Shown: positions 16,270-24,623, counted from the first letter of the stretch. The stretch: 64,000 nt of DNA from Sporomusa ovata DSM 2662 (GCF_000445445.1 NZ_ASXP01000004.1:434001-498000), one strand, 5' to 3'. Program-made: numbers and translations. The notes: generated from the sequence alone by a model not told the origin.

Positions 16270-17661
16270 GTGCAGACTGTAACATCAAAAAATGCAAACA
16301 TACTCTTTTTCTTACTTATTATACTGCTATTTAGTTCAGTAAGTATGATTGCGGCTAATACAGCTTTTTTAGTCAAAAATGAAATTTACCACGGAGTTAC
16401 TGTTGGCGATATTCACGTTGGTGGTTTATCAATAATGCAAGCGCAGGAAAAGATTGTGACTACATTTAAAGAACGGACTGCAAAAACACCAGTGATTACA
16501 GCAGTATATCAAAATCAAAAATGGACAATTTCTGCACAAGACATTGACCTTAGTATTCAAGCAAAACAATTAGCTCAGCAGGCATATGATATTGGACGGA
16601 CCGGTAACATTATTAATCGCTTAAAAGAAAGATATTTAGCGGTAAATCAGGGACATAAACTGCCATTATCTTTCCAGTATAACCAAGCAAAAATTCAAAG
16701 TATTTTTGCCAATATTGCTACTAGTATTAATAAAGAACCTCAGAATGCCAGGATAAAATTAGCTGAAAATTTCGAGATCGTTCCCGAGATAGTCGGACAT
16801 AAAGTTGATTTACCTAAAACTCTGGCGTTGGCGCTTGATAATCTTAATACTAAGATTAATTTTACCTTTACAATACCGGTTGACGACTTTATACCGTCAG
16901 TAGTTACTAGCGATTTCGCAGAAATTGATGGAGTAATTGCTTCTTATATTACGCATTTTGATCCTTGGGATCAAAACCGCATGCAAAATGTGATTTTAGC
17001 AGCTCGCAGTGTTAATGGCTTGCTGGTGAAAACCGGTGAAGTATTTTCTTTTAATGAGGTTGTAGGCTTACGGTTGCCTCAATTTGGCTATAAAAAAGCT
17101 CCTGGATATATTAACGGAGTTTTAGTACCCGATTGGGGTGGGGGAGTATGCCAGGTTAGCAGTACCCTGTATAATGCTGTTTTGTTAGCAGACTTGAGTA
17201 TTGAAGAACGAACAGCTCATTTTCATCCACCTGGTTATGTACCCTTAGGACAGGATGCAACCGTTGCCGATAATCAATTAGATTTTAAGTTTAAAAATAC
17301 TCTACCTCAGAATATTTATATTACTAGTGAAGTATCGGGGAGTAGGCTTACGATAAATATCTGGGGGAAACAAATTCAAAAGCAGCCTGAAATTTATATA
17401 GTCTCTACAGATAAAAAGATATTAGAGCCGAATACCATTATCTTAAAAGATCAGCAGCTTGTATTAGGAAAAGAAATTGTAGAAGAAGAAGGACAAAGAG
17501 GGATTCAGGTATCTACCTATCGTATTAAAAAAGTCGACGGGCAAGTTGTTAAACAGGAACTGCTGGCAATTGATGAATTTCCACCTGTTGACAGGATCAT
17601 ACGTGTTGGTGCTAAGATTCCAGTCCAGCAACCTAAACCTAAGAATAGCACTAATTATTAA
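16270..17661 (+). CDS. VanW family protein with peptidoglycan-binding-like domain
   Basis: The protein has an N-terminal signal anchor (residues ~8-30). Next comes a YoaR/PG-binding-4 like domain (about 35-210) beginning Y-H-G-V-T-V-G-D-I-H-V-G-G. The VanW domain is recognised by G-G-G-V-C-Q-V-S-S-T-L-Y-N-A and H-F-H-P-P-G-Y-V-P (about 285-340). A beta-rich G5-like tail completes 463 residues. The protein should be exported and act at the cell wall. An in-frame stop at 16258 forces a start at GTG 16270 or later; AAGGGA at 16251-16256 is a rather distant ribosome binding site. A strong bidirectional terminator follows. Confidence 0.88.
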   Translation: MQTVTSKNANILFFLLIILLFSSVSMIAANTAFLVKNEIYHGVTVGDIHVGGLSIMQAQEKIVTTFKERTAKTPVITAVYQNQKWTISAQDIDLSIQAKQLAQQAYDIGRTGNIINRLKERYLAVNQGHKLPLSFQYNQAKIQSIFANIATSINKEPQNARIKLAENFEIVPEIVGHKVDLPKTLALALDNLNTKINFTFTIPVDDFIPSVVTSDFAEIDGVIASYITHFDPWDQNRMQNVILAARSVNGLLVKTGEVFSFNEVVGLRLPQFGYKKAPGYINGVLVPDWGGGVCQVSSTLYNAVLLADLSIEERTAHFHPPGYVPLGQDATVADNQLDFKFKNTLPQNIYITSEVSGSRLTINIWGKQIQKQPEIYIVSTDKKILEPNTIILKDQQLVLGKEIVEEEGQRGIQVSTYRIKKVDGQVVKQELLAIDEFPPVDRIIRVGAKIPVQQPKPKNSTNY

Positions 17662-17692
17662 TTATTTTAATTTATTTAATTGAGGTAATAAT

Positions 17693-17722
17693 AAAAAATC
17701 AGCTCACGTGAGCTGATTTTTT
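17693..17722. terminator. bidirectional rho-independent terminator
   Basis: A perfect palindrome of ATCAGCTCAC/GTGAGCTGAT is flanked by an A-run on the left and a T-run on the right, 30 bases after the VanW stop codon. Confidence 0.92.
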
Positions 17723-17747
17723 ATCGTCAAGACTTCCGCCTCTACAC

Positions 17748-17972
17748 TTGCTAAGTACAATTTTTTTGGCTTTAGCTGGAGCTGCATTGCTATCTAGTTT
17801 TGCTATTGGCCGTATTGCTGATATTTGTGGTCTTTCGGCAGCGATTTTTGTCCTATTTTTGCTTCCAATAGTTGCTGGCATTATTGCGTTGGGAATGAAG
17901 AGGTCCGGCAGCGCGGTTTCACGCAATCTAGTGGTACTAATAAATAAATTAAATAAATTTTATGTCCGATAA
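17748..17972 (+). pseudogene. C-terminal remnant of an MFS-type transporter
   Basis: The frame starting at TTG 17748 encodes about 50 residues that read like the last two transmembrane segments of an MFS permease (G-R-I-A-D-I-C-G-L-S-A-A-I-F between them), then a short basic tail. No preceding transporter sequence is present; the strong terminator lies immediately upstream. I read it as a broken gene left at the edge of the mobile zone. Confidence 0.55.
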
Positions 17973-18097
17973 TATTTATTATGTAAAGGTATCTTCTTTA
18001 GAGAAGCAAATTGTAGTACGAAATCCATAAATATTCAGCATATGGGATGGTCAATTGGAAAGAAATATGGTAGGCTAACTACGGTAGCTCTTTTTTC

Positions 18098-18209
18098 GTG
18101 AACTCTTTTCAGCAAGGCTGAAACATTGGGAATTCAGGTGGACAGTCTACTCCACCTGAATTAACGCCGCTTGTAGAGGCAGGAGTCTTGACTCGCGTAC
18201 TATGATAAA
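18098..18209 (+). repeat. structured direct repeat A, left of the tyrosine recombinase
   Basis: This 112-bp copy is about 80% identical to repeat B at 19364-19472. Both start GTGAAC and end GATAAA. Inside is a strong hairpin, TTCAGGTGGA...TCCACCTGAA (about 18132-18161), followed by a conserved GGAGTCTTG-x-CTCGCGTACTA segment. A T-run (18091-18096) lies just upstream. The long leader from here to the recombinase start at 18337 holds nothing else recognisable. Confidence 0.85.
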
Positions 18210-18336
18210 GATATATAAGATATAAAGGAAATATTCAATAGTTAAAACGTATAAATCATATAAATTCAAGTATTTTATAACTAATGATAATTTATAGTTA
18301 TCACTAGTTGAGAACGATTTTTTTGAGGAGTCTAAT

Positions 18337-19317
18337 ATGAATAGCAATGATAAAGACTTTGTACTACGTAAAAATAATTTTATTCAAAATAACAAGAAGC
18401 TATCAATAAAAAGTAAAAAACGCTTACAAAAATCTAAATCGGATAATACCTTACGTGCCTATGAAGCTGATTGGATGGATTTTTATGATTGGTGTACATA
18501 TCATAGTTTGCAAGCTTTACCTGCGGAACCCGAAACTATTGTTAATTATATTAATGACTTAGCTGATCACGCTAAAGCTAATACGGTATCTCGACGTGTA
18601 AGCGCTATTTCGGAAAATCATAAAGCCGCTGGATGTGTTGACAATAATCCATGTCGCGGTGGTCTTGTTCGAAATGCATTGGATGCCATCAGACGTGAAA
18701 AAGGTACTTTGCAACGAGGCAAAGCGCCAATTTTAATGGAAGATTTACGAAATATTACAGCTTACTTTGATACTACAGATATAGCAGGAATTCGAGATAA
18801 AGCTTTGTTGCTGGTTGGTTTTATGGGTGCTTTTCGCCGCTCTGAGTTGGTACAAATAGATATTGAGGATTTAACTTTTACGCAAGAAGGTGTAATCATT
18901 CTGGTAGCGCAATCTAAAGGCGATCAGCTAGGCCAGGGTGCCCAGGTAGCCATCCCTTATAGCTCAAATCTGGATATCTGTGCGGTTACTGCTTTAAAAT
19001 CCTGGATACATAGAGCAAATTTAGCTTCAGGTCCCCTATTCCGTCCTGTAAATAAATATAAACAAATTCGTAATCGAAGATTAACAAATCAGTCTGTGGC
19101 AATCATCGTAAAGAAATATACCAAACTTTCCGGTCTAAACCCAGATAATTTTGCTGGACACAGTCTCCGGCGAGGATTCGCCACGAGCGCAGCCCAACAT
19201 GATGTTGACGAACGTTCAATAATGCAGCAAACACGTCATAAATCTGAAAAAATGGTACGTAGATATATAGAACAAGGTAATTTATTTAAAAATAATCCAT
19301 TGAATAAAATGTTTTGA
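18337..19317 (+). CDS. tyrosine recombinase / phage-type integrase
   Basis: A 326-residue tyrosine recombinase. The SAM-like core-binding domain spans about residues 25-120 (S-D-N-T-L-R-A-Y-E-A-D-W). The catalytic domain shows the first arginine in G-A-F-R-R-S-E-L, then H-S-L-R-R-G-F (H-x-x-R), then R-H-K-S-E-K-M-V-R-R-Y-I with the final His and the nucleophilic Tyr. ATG 18337 has GAGGAG upstream. It is a lone recombinase gene, flanked by direct repeats A and B in the same orientation. No cargo gene is enclosed. Confidence 0.93.
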   Translation: MNSNDKDFVLRKNNFIQNNKKLSIKSKKRLQKSKSDNTLRAYEADWMDFYDWCTYHSLQALPAEPETIVNYINDLADHAKANTVSRRVSAISENHKAAGCVDNNPCRGGLVRNALDAIRREKGTLQRGKAPILMEDLRNITAYFDTTDIAGIRDKALLLVGFMGAFRRSELVQIDIEDLTFTQEGVIILVAQSKGDQLGQGAQVAIPYSSNLDICAVTALKSWIHRANLASGPLFRPVNKYKQIRNRRLTNQSVAIIVKKYTKLSGLNPDNFAGHSLRRGFATSAAQHDVDERSIMQQTRHKSEKMVRRYIEQGNLFKNNPLNKMF

Positions 19318-19363
19318 AGGAAGTCCTACCCCTCCCCTGCTTTCTGCCATGGCGGCTACAGCA

Positions 19364-19472
19364 GTGAACTATTCAGCAAAGGCGAAACATCGGGAATTCA
19401 GGTGGAGAGTCTACTCTACCTGAACTGATGCCGCCTGGAAGGCTGGAGTCTTGCCTCGCGTACTAAGATAAA
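19364..19472 (+). repeat. structured direct repeat B, right of the tyrosine recombinase
   Basis: This 109-bp copy of repeat A starts 47 bases after the recombinase stop. The central stem is kept even where the sequence differs: a G-C pair in copy A becomes G-U in copy B. The end of the copy runs directly into a strong hairpin (19471-19507). Confidence 0.85.
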
Positions 19473-19510
19473 CTTGTAAGGCATCGCTCAGCAATGCCTT
19501 ACAAGTTCGT
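19471..19510 (+). terminator. long hairpin closing the recombinase unit
   Basis: A 17-base arm (19471-19487) pairs with 19491-19507 with one mismatch around a TCA loop. The tail TCGTTTCG is poor in T, so it may be a weak terminator or a structural end of the mobile unit. Confidence 0.6.
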
Positions 19511-19556
19511 TTCGATATCTTATTATGAATTTATAAATTTGATCTGAACAAATTAC

Positions 19557-19670
19557 CTAACAGGTTGGACTACAATCATCTTCAAAGCAGCAGAATAACA
19601 AAATAATAATAATGATTATTATGATCCAACTAAAACTGCCACCTCCACCGCAGCCAAATCTTCCTCCCAT
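19557..19670 (-). CDS. YjcZ-like glycine-rich hydrophobic mini-protein (37 aa)
   Basis: The peptide begins M-G-G-R-F-G-C-G-G-G-G-S-F-S-W. It continues with eight consecutive isoleucines and L-L-F-C-C, then a short acidic Cys-containing tail. This Gly-rich head plus Ile/Val-rich helix is the pattern of the YjcZ family of sporulation-associated small membrane proteins. AGGAGG (on the + strand 19679-19684) lies 8 bases before the ATG, an ideal signal. The tail with two extra cysteines is unusual. I am fairly sure it is translated; the family assignment is by pattern. Confidence 0.7.
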   Translation of the reverse strand: MGGRFGCGGGGSFSWIIIIIIIILLFCCFEDDCSPTC

Positions 19671-19825
19671 AAGTAGACCTCCTCATTCATAGTTTAAAGT
19701 AATATATTATAATATAATATATGGAGTTTGGAGCGTTTGGCGACAGTTATTTACTCTTTGTAAATTACCAATAATTTGATATAATATAATATAATGTAAA
19801 AAGAAATTTTAGGGAGCTGAGCAGC

Positions 19826-20413
19826 GTGGGCAATAATACCATTAAGAACGATAGAGTATATACATACGCTGACTACCTGAACTGGCCTGAGGATGAGCGC
19901 TGGGAGATTATCAACGGTGTAGCTTATGCTATGTCTCCCCCTTCTACCGAGCACCAACGAATTGCAGGCAGACTGTTTGTTGAGTTTACTATTTACCTTA
20001 GAGGTAAGCCCTGTGAGGCATTTATAGCTCCCTTTGGAGTAACCTTTGACAAGAATACAAAAGACGAAAAGAACACACATGCTGTAGAGCCTGACATTGC
20101 GGTAATTTGTGATAAGTCAAAAATCACTCAGAAAGGCTGCAAAGGCGCTCCAGATTTAATAATTGAAGTTCTATCCCGCTCTACAGCCAGCCATGATGTT
20201 CTTAGGAAGCGGCGGCTCTATGAACAAAACGGAGTTTTTGAATACTGGATTGTTGATTCATCGAACCAAATAATCACTCGCTTCTATATGAATGAGCAAC
20301 TATCCAAATACAGAGAGCCAGAGTATTTTGTTCGAGATAATATCATAACTCCTATCATCTTTCCTGAATTTGAAATAAAACTGGAAGATATTTTTCCAAA
20401 TACAGAGGAGTAA
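19826..20413 (+). CDS. Uma2 family (DUF820) restriction-endonuclease-like protein
   Basis: A 195-residue Uma2/DUF820 protein with a PD-(D/E)xK-like core: E-P-D-I-A-V-I-C-D near residue 91, then P-D-L-I-I-E-V-L-S-R-S-T near residue 112, then Y-E-Q-N-G-V-F-E-Y-W-I-V-D. The family is expanded in cyanobacteria and some Firmicutes, and its biological role is unclear. The GTG start at 19826 follows GGGAGCTGAG. The ~150 bases upstream are extremely AT-rich (TATAAT-like repeats at 19700-19800), which probably contain its promoter. Confidence 0.85.
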   Translation: MGNNTIKNDRVYTYADYLNWPEDERWEIINGVAYAMSPPSTEHQRIAGRLFVEFTIYLRGKPCEAFIAPFGVTFDKNTKDEKNTHAVEPDIAVICDKSKITQKGCKGAPDLIIEVLSRSTASHDVLRKRRLYEQNGVFEYWIVDSSNQIITRFYMNEQLSKYREPEYFVRDNIITPIIFPEFEIKLEDIFPNTEE

Positions 20414-20438
20414 GGCTAATCAATAGCCTTACTCCTTA
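20409..20438 (+). terminator. hairpin after the Uma2 gene
   Basis: A perfect 10-bp stem (20409-20418 with 20424-20433), loop ATCAA, overlaps the stop codon and is followed by CCTT. It is probably a terminator, but the T-run is short. Confidence 0.6.
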
Positions 20439-20467
20439 AAAATGCCATACCCAGAAACTTAGGCTGC

Positions 20468-20632
20468 TTAGTCAATAATCAGCTGCAAATATTCAATTTT
20501 GATATCAGCTTTAAAACACATTGAACTATTATGCGAAGTATATGGAACAGCCGGATCAAGCAGCAACTGGTGGCGTGTAACCCAAGAACAGTTTCCCCAT
20601 TCATGTTCCTCAATGGCCTGCGAAACCAGCAA
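20468..20632 (-). pseudogene. 54-codon open frame, possible gene fragment
   Basis: On the - strand an uninterrupted frame reads A-I-E-E-H-E-W-G-N-C-S-W-V-T-R and later F-K-A-D-I-K-I-E-Y-L-Q-L. It looks protein-like, with balanced composition and charged/aromatic mix. A stop lies two codons before TTG 20632 and no ribosome binding site is seen. It lies downstream of the original end of the disrupted TonB-receptor gene and may be the tail of an old neighbour. No family recognised. Confidence 0.35.
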
Positions 20633-20672
20633 GTGTTAGTTCTAATACTAATATATGCAGAATGGCAGGTGA

Positions 20673-20716
20673 TTAAAATTTAACAGTTGTACCCACTTCT
20701 ACATACCTGCCAGGAG
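20673..20716 (-). pseudogene. detached 3' end of the TonB-receptor gene
   Basis: Read on the - strand, this encodes P-G-R-Y-V-E-V-G-T-T-V-K-F and a TAA stop (20673-20675). It is a typical last beta-strand of a TonB-dependent receptor ending in phenylalanine. It is separated from the rest of the gene (22220-24244) by the IS256-family element. Joining the two across one copy of the 8-bp duplication restores the frame exactly. Confidence 0.92.
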
Positions 20717-20744
20717 GAGGGCACAGAAAATTTTGTGTAAATAG
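20717..20744 (+). repeat. left terminal inverted repeat of the IS256 element
   Basis: It pairs with 22192-22219. The inner 16 bases, AATTTTGTGTAAATAG, are identical in both ends. Confidence 0.92.
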
Positions 20745-20812
20745 GTTTGAAAAATCTTCCTTACTGGCAAGAATAGGAATGAAACTATTTAAGTCAGAAA
20801 GGAAGATTTTTT

Positions 20813-22039
20813 ATGGCAACAATACCAAAGGAAGCTATCAAAGAGTTAATTAAAGAGCAAAAATTCAACAATACCACGGAAGTCATGAACGCGATAAAAG
20901 ACATGTTCAGAGATGTACTCCAAGAAATAATGGAAGCAGAATTAGAAACTGAACTGGGTTACGTAAAACAGGAACGTCGGTCGGATGATGTCGAATCAGG
21001 TGTGTCGAAAAATTATCGGAATGGTTATTCGAAAAAGAAAGTAAAAACGCAACTAGGTGAAGTAGAGATTACGATTCCCCGTGATCGAAACGGTGAATAT
21101 GAACCACAGATCATTGGTAAATACAGCCGGAATGTTGATGGTATGGAAGAAAAAATATTATCTCTATATGCCGCCGGACTAAGTATTCGGGATATATCAG
21201 AACAGATAAAGAGCTTATATGATGTAGAAATCTCACCAGAACTGGTAAGTAAAATAAGCGAAAAAATCATGCCTCAAGTTACTGAATGGCAAAATCGACC
21301 ACTAGAAGCAGTATATCCGTTCGTTTTTCTAGATGCCATACACTATAAAATCCGTGAAAATCACCAGATTATTACGAAAGCAGCCTATGTAGTATTGGGA
21401 ATAAATCTAGAAGGCTATAAGGAAATATTGGGTATATGGATTGGAGAAAACGAAAGCAGCAAATTTTGGCTTAGTGTACTAAACGAGCTGAAAAGCCGCG
21501 GCGTACAAGATGTTTACCTATTTTGTGTTGATGGGCTCAATGGTTTTCGAGAAGCAATCGGAGCCGCCTATCCCAAAGCTGGAATACAACGCTGTATCAT
21601 TCATCAAATCCGTGCAAGTATGCGGTATGTCAACTACAAACATGCAAAGGTATTTACCGCAGATTTGAAAGAAGTTTATACGGCAGTAACGGAAGAAGCA
21701 GCGTTAGAGAAACTACTAAGCTTTAAAGAGAAATGGGGTGATAAATATCCGGCTGCCATAAAAAGCTGGGAAGATAATTGGGATATTTTGTCTACCTTTT
21801 ATGCATATCCTCCCAGTATTCGGAAAATAATATATACGACGAATATTATTGAAGGATTGCATAGGCAATTCCGAAAAGTAACTAAAACAAAAGCTGTTTT
21901 TCCTAACGATGATTCTCTGCGCAAAATGTTATATTTAGCGTCGAATAATATTGTCAAAAAATGGACTCAACGGTATCGCGATTGGGATATGGTTTTAAAT
22001 CATTTAGCATTATTGTTTGAAGATCGGTATGCAGGCTGA
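20813..22039 (+). CDS. IS256/Mutator-family transposase
   Basis: A 408-residue DDE transposase of the Mutator/IS256 family. The N-terminal part carries the DNA-binding region (E-L-G-Y-V-K-Q-E, then N-G-Y-S-K-K-K-V). The first catalytic Asp is in F-L-D-A-I-H-Y-K. The second is in F-C-V-D-G-L-N-G-F, followed by the family signature Q-R-C-I-I-H-Q-I-R. The catalytic Glu lies in the helix T-T-N-I-I-E-G-L-H-R-Q-F-R-K. The gene is full length without frameshifts, so the element is probably active. Confidence 0.96.
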   Translation: MATIPKEAIKELIKEQKFNNTTEVMNAIKDMFRDVLQEIMEAELETELGYVKQERRSDDVESGVSKNYRNGYSKKKVKTQLGEVEITIPRDRNGEYEPQIIGKYSRNVDGMEEKILSLYAAGLSIRDISEQIKSLYDVEISPELVSKISEKIMPQVTEWQNRPLEAVYPFVFLDAIHYKIRENHQIITKAAYVVLGINLEGYKEILGIWIGENESSKFWLSVLNELKSRGVQDVYLFCVDGLNGFREAIGAAYPKAGIQRCIIHQIRASMRYVNYKHAKVFTADLKEVYTAVTEEAALEKLLSFKEKWGDKYPAAIKSWEDNWDILSTFYAYPPSIRKIIYTTNIIEGLHRQFRKVTKTKAVFPNDDSLRKMLYLASNNIVKKWTQRYRDWDMVLNHLALLFEDRYAG

Positions 22040-22191
22040 TTGCTCCAGTAAAATATGATTCCCCGGTGCGAGACGAAAGCATTCACGCTATCGCGCGCAT
22101 ACTTCCATCTCGCCCAGGGAGAAGATTCATCAAGGTGCAATGAGTAACTTTGCTTTTGTAAAAAGCCACTATTTCTTGCTGTAAGGAATTT

Positions 22192-22219
22192 CTATTTACA
22201 CAAAATTATCCGCAGACCC
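22192..22219 (-). repeat. right terminal inverted repeat of the IS256 element
   Basis: It is complementary to 20717-20744. On the - strand it supplies the new stop codon (TAA, 22196-22198) of the interrupted receptor gene. Confidence 0.92.
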
Positions 22220-24244
22220 GCCAGGAGCAATGAGATATGCGCCCAAGTAATACTGCTTATCAAGCAGGTTTAAAATTTTTACATAGTACTCTTTATTATT
22301 TATAGACTTGCTAACTTTTAAATCAACAACATGGTAACTTGACAATTTTTGTAGAAGAAACGGAGTTTTCCATCCGTCTTCGTTGCCGTTGCCGTTGCCG
22401 TTACTAAATGCGCTTTTCACTGCCCCTACATAGTTAACCGCCAGATTTACATTCATGCCATCATTACCGGCGTAATTAACGCCATAGGAAAACTTCCGAT
22501 ACGGAATGTCCGACACCTGTCTATTCTGCCAAGTGTCCAAAGCATTGGTATAGGAATAATTCACGAATCCTTTGATTTGTTTACTGAATTTTTGATGGAC
22601 TTCTAACTCAAAGCCATGCATATCAACATCAGGTATGTTCTCATACTGGGTATGCCCTTCGCCCTGACCTTGTCCTTTAATCATATTCTTTATATCTTTA
22701 TTGAAGTAAGTGATATCAAATCCGAGTCTGGAACTAAAGTCATGTTTTAGTCCCACTTCCCGGTTGATGACTTCTTCTGGCAAGAGATATGTACTGCGGC
22801 CAAGACTATAATCACCGTTAACTCCACTGTACAGACCTCCGAGTCCGGCTCTTTCTTTAGCATTAGGGAATCGGTAGCTTTTCCCGATCGAACCATGTAT
22901 AGCAGTTTTGTCGTTCATGGCATAGTTAAAGCTTACTACCGGATTATCCGAAGTATCTGCGCCGCTTGGATGATAAATGTCTATTCCTGGTAATTTAGCT
23001 TGTGTAGCGGCAAACGCAGCTGCATTTATTGTCATATGATCTTTGTTTTCGTTATGCCGGTAACCAAAACTTGTAGTCAGTTTCCGGTTGATATTGGTAA
23101 CATCTTGGATATAAAAGCTTTTACCAGTGTAATCATAATCTGCCCGGTTGCTTTCAGGTCTCGATACAATGTTATTAGTTGCTAACTCAGTAAAACTTCT
23201 GGTCTCGTAAGCATAACCCCAAGTAATGGTATTGGCCCGACTTGTTTTGCTTGTATGTTGTAATTCATAACCGGTTACCGTACCATCCCAGTAATCGCGG
23301 GGACTGCTAGTAATAAGTGTACTCTTTTCATTAGAATGATAAACTTTAAAAGAAAGATCGTTATTATTGTTTAGCTTTTGGGTATATAATGCACCAATGT
23401 ACGATTGTTTGAGCGGATCGTATTCCCAGTTTTTAGAATTAGAAAAAAAAGAGTTATAAGCAGCTACTGCACCACCCTGCCCCCGATTTACTATAAGATT
23501 TCCATTGGCGTCATAACGATTAGGAATTTGCTTTTCACTTTCAGAATACGAACCAAATACTGTCAGCGATGATTTAGGATTTATATCCCATCTGATTTTT
23601 CCGTTGTAGTAGTCATTCTCTCCGCTGGAGTGGCTGGTATAGCCATCAGTATTTTCCTTTTTGATACTTAAAAAATAGTTTATCTTTCCGGCATCCCCGC
23701 CCAATGTGGCAGAATATGTATCGGTGCCCCAACTTCCTCTTGCAATAGATACAGAACCTGAACTTTTATTGCTACCGTTTTTCGTGGTTATAAATATTAC
23801 CCCGCCTGGAGCATCAGTACCGTAAATAACCGGAACGGCACCTTTTATTATCTCTATTTTCGCAATATTTTCTGCAGGTATATTGCTTAAATCTACCTTT
23901 CCGTCCCCTACTGGACTAAGAGGCACGCCATCGATAAATATCTTGGTATTACCCGCATCACTGCCGCGAAATTGAGCAATTTTCTTACCTTTTGTATTAC
24001 TACCAGTAACGTATAAGCCAGCTACATCTTTCAAAGCTTCAGCCACGTTTTGCGCTCCCTTGGCTTTGATCTCAGCCTCAGTGACGACAGAAAATTTAGT
24101 TGGATTAAGCTTGGAGCCAGTTACTACTACTTCGTCAAGTGTTGTATCATTGTTATTGGTTTCTTCTGCAGCTGCCATAGCCGCAAAACTAGAATATATC
24201 AGGATCGATGCAGCTATAACTGCTACTTTTTTTGTTTTTCTCAT
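22196..24244 (-). CDS. TonB-dependent outer-membrane receptor, C-terminus replaced by IS256 sequence
   Basis: A signal peptide (start M-R-K-T-K-K-V-A-V) is followed by the plug domain (V-V-V-T-G-S-K, then G-V-P-L-S-P-V-G-D, then I-E-I-I-K-G-A-V-P-V-I-Y-G-T-D-A-P-G-G-V) and a beta-barrel ending N-L-L-D-K-Q-Y-Y-L-G-A-Y. I place the start at 24244, 9 bases after GGAGGGG. The native end R-Y-V-E-V-G-T-T-V-K-F has been replaced by G-S-A-D-N-F-V encoded by the IS end. Loss of the final strand and the terminal Phe (the BAM recognition signal in known receptors) should impair assembly. A marR gene lies upstream on the same strand. The ligand is unknown. Confidence 0.93.
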   Translation of the reverse strand: MRKTKKVAVIAASILIYSSFAAMAAAEETNNNDTTLDEVVVTGSKLNPTKFSVVTEAEIKAKGAQNVAEALKDVAGLYVTGSNTKGKKIAQFRGSDAGNTKIFIDGVPLSPVGDGKVDLSNIPAENIAKIEIIKGAVPVIYGTDAPGGVIFITTKNGSNKSSGSVSIARGSWGTDTYSATLGGDAGKINYFLSIKKENTDGYTSHSSGENDYYNGKIRWDINPKSSLTVFGSYSESEKQIPNRYDANGNLIVNRGQGGAVAAYNSFFSNSKNWEYDPLKQSYIGALYTQKLNNNNDLSFKVYHSNEKSTLITSSPRDYWDGTVTGYELQHTSKTSRANTITWGYAYETRSFTELATNNIVSRPESNRADYDYTGKSFYIQDVTNINRKLTTSFGYRHNENKDHMTINAAAFAATQAKLPGIDIYHPSGADTSDNPVVSFNYAMNDKTAIHGSIGKSYRFPNAKERAGLGGLYSGVNGDYSLGRSTYLLPEEVINREVGLKHDFSSRLGFDITYFNKDIKNMIKGQGQGEGHTQYENIPDVDMHGFELEVHQKFSKQIKGFVNYSYTNALDTWQNRQVSDIPYRKFSYGVNYAGNDGMNVNLAVNYVGAVKSAFSNGNGNGNEDGWKTPFLLQKLSSYHVVDLKVSKSINNKEYYVKILNLLDKQYYLGAYLIAPGGSADNFV

Positions 24245-24623
24245 TTTCTTATACCCCTCCATAAACATCAACCTATCTAAGTGCATCTAAATGGTATATT
24301 GGTTTCTAAACTTTTACGAAATAATTATTCCGGCAGAAGATCTTGCCTTGCAGAAGCAATATATCCCATCGCCTCCCTCATTGTATCCTTATCCGATGTC
24401 CCTCCTTCCCTGCACCAGTGACTCATTTATTCTAGATTACTTGATGCTAAAATTTCAGCGATATCCAAAACCTAAACGTGTTCTCTATTGTCTTATGTAG
24501 GCCCTCATAAACCCGAAAGAATTGTATAACCTAAAAATAATTAGTTGAACTAACTAAATATTGTTACGATTTATGATGGTTATCAGCTTATTAATTCGCG
24601 GTCTTTCTACTGATGGAGTGTCG
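24245..24623. other. TonB-receptor leader, no gene
   Basis: The 380 bases between marR and the receptor start contain one palindromic MarR-type operator candidate (24541-24553). There is also a purine-rich stretch, read on the - strand, around 24360-24420. A 33-codon frame at 24325-24426 on the - strand lacks a ribosome binding site. I cannot match the leader to a known riboswitch. Confidence 0.4.
24541..24553. promoter_or_regulatory. candidate MarR operator upstream of the TonB receptor
   Basis: TTAGTT-G-AACTAA is a perfect palindrome with 6-bp arms. It shares TTAGTT-x-AAC with the palindromes in front of marR (25085-25134). Confidence 0.55.

Larger units (their letters stand above)
20717..22219 (+). 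mobile_element. IS256-family insertion sequence, 1503 bp
   Basis: The element is bounded by 28-bp imperfect terminal inverted repeats (21 of 28 match; the inner 16 bp are identical and contain TTGTGTAAA at the same register as I recall for IS256). It is flanked by a perfect 8-bp target duplication, GCCAGGAG, at 20709-20716 and 22220-22227. It carries one transposase gene. It is inserted in the last codons of a TonB-receptor gene, in the opposite orientation. Intact ends, an intact transposase and an unmutated duplication indicate a recent insertion. Confidence 0.97.

Noticed and set aside
19405..19455. Hammerhead-ribozyme-like CTGATG...GAA in repeat B
   Set aside because: The CTGATGA core is incomplete and the sequence is not conserved in repeat A.
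24325..24426. 33-codon frame on the - strand upstream of the TonB receptor
   Set aside because: No ribosome binding site before its ATG; the purine-rich leader can give open frames by chance.
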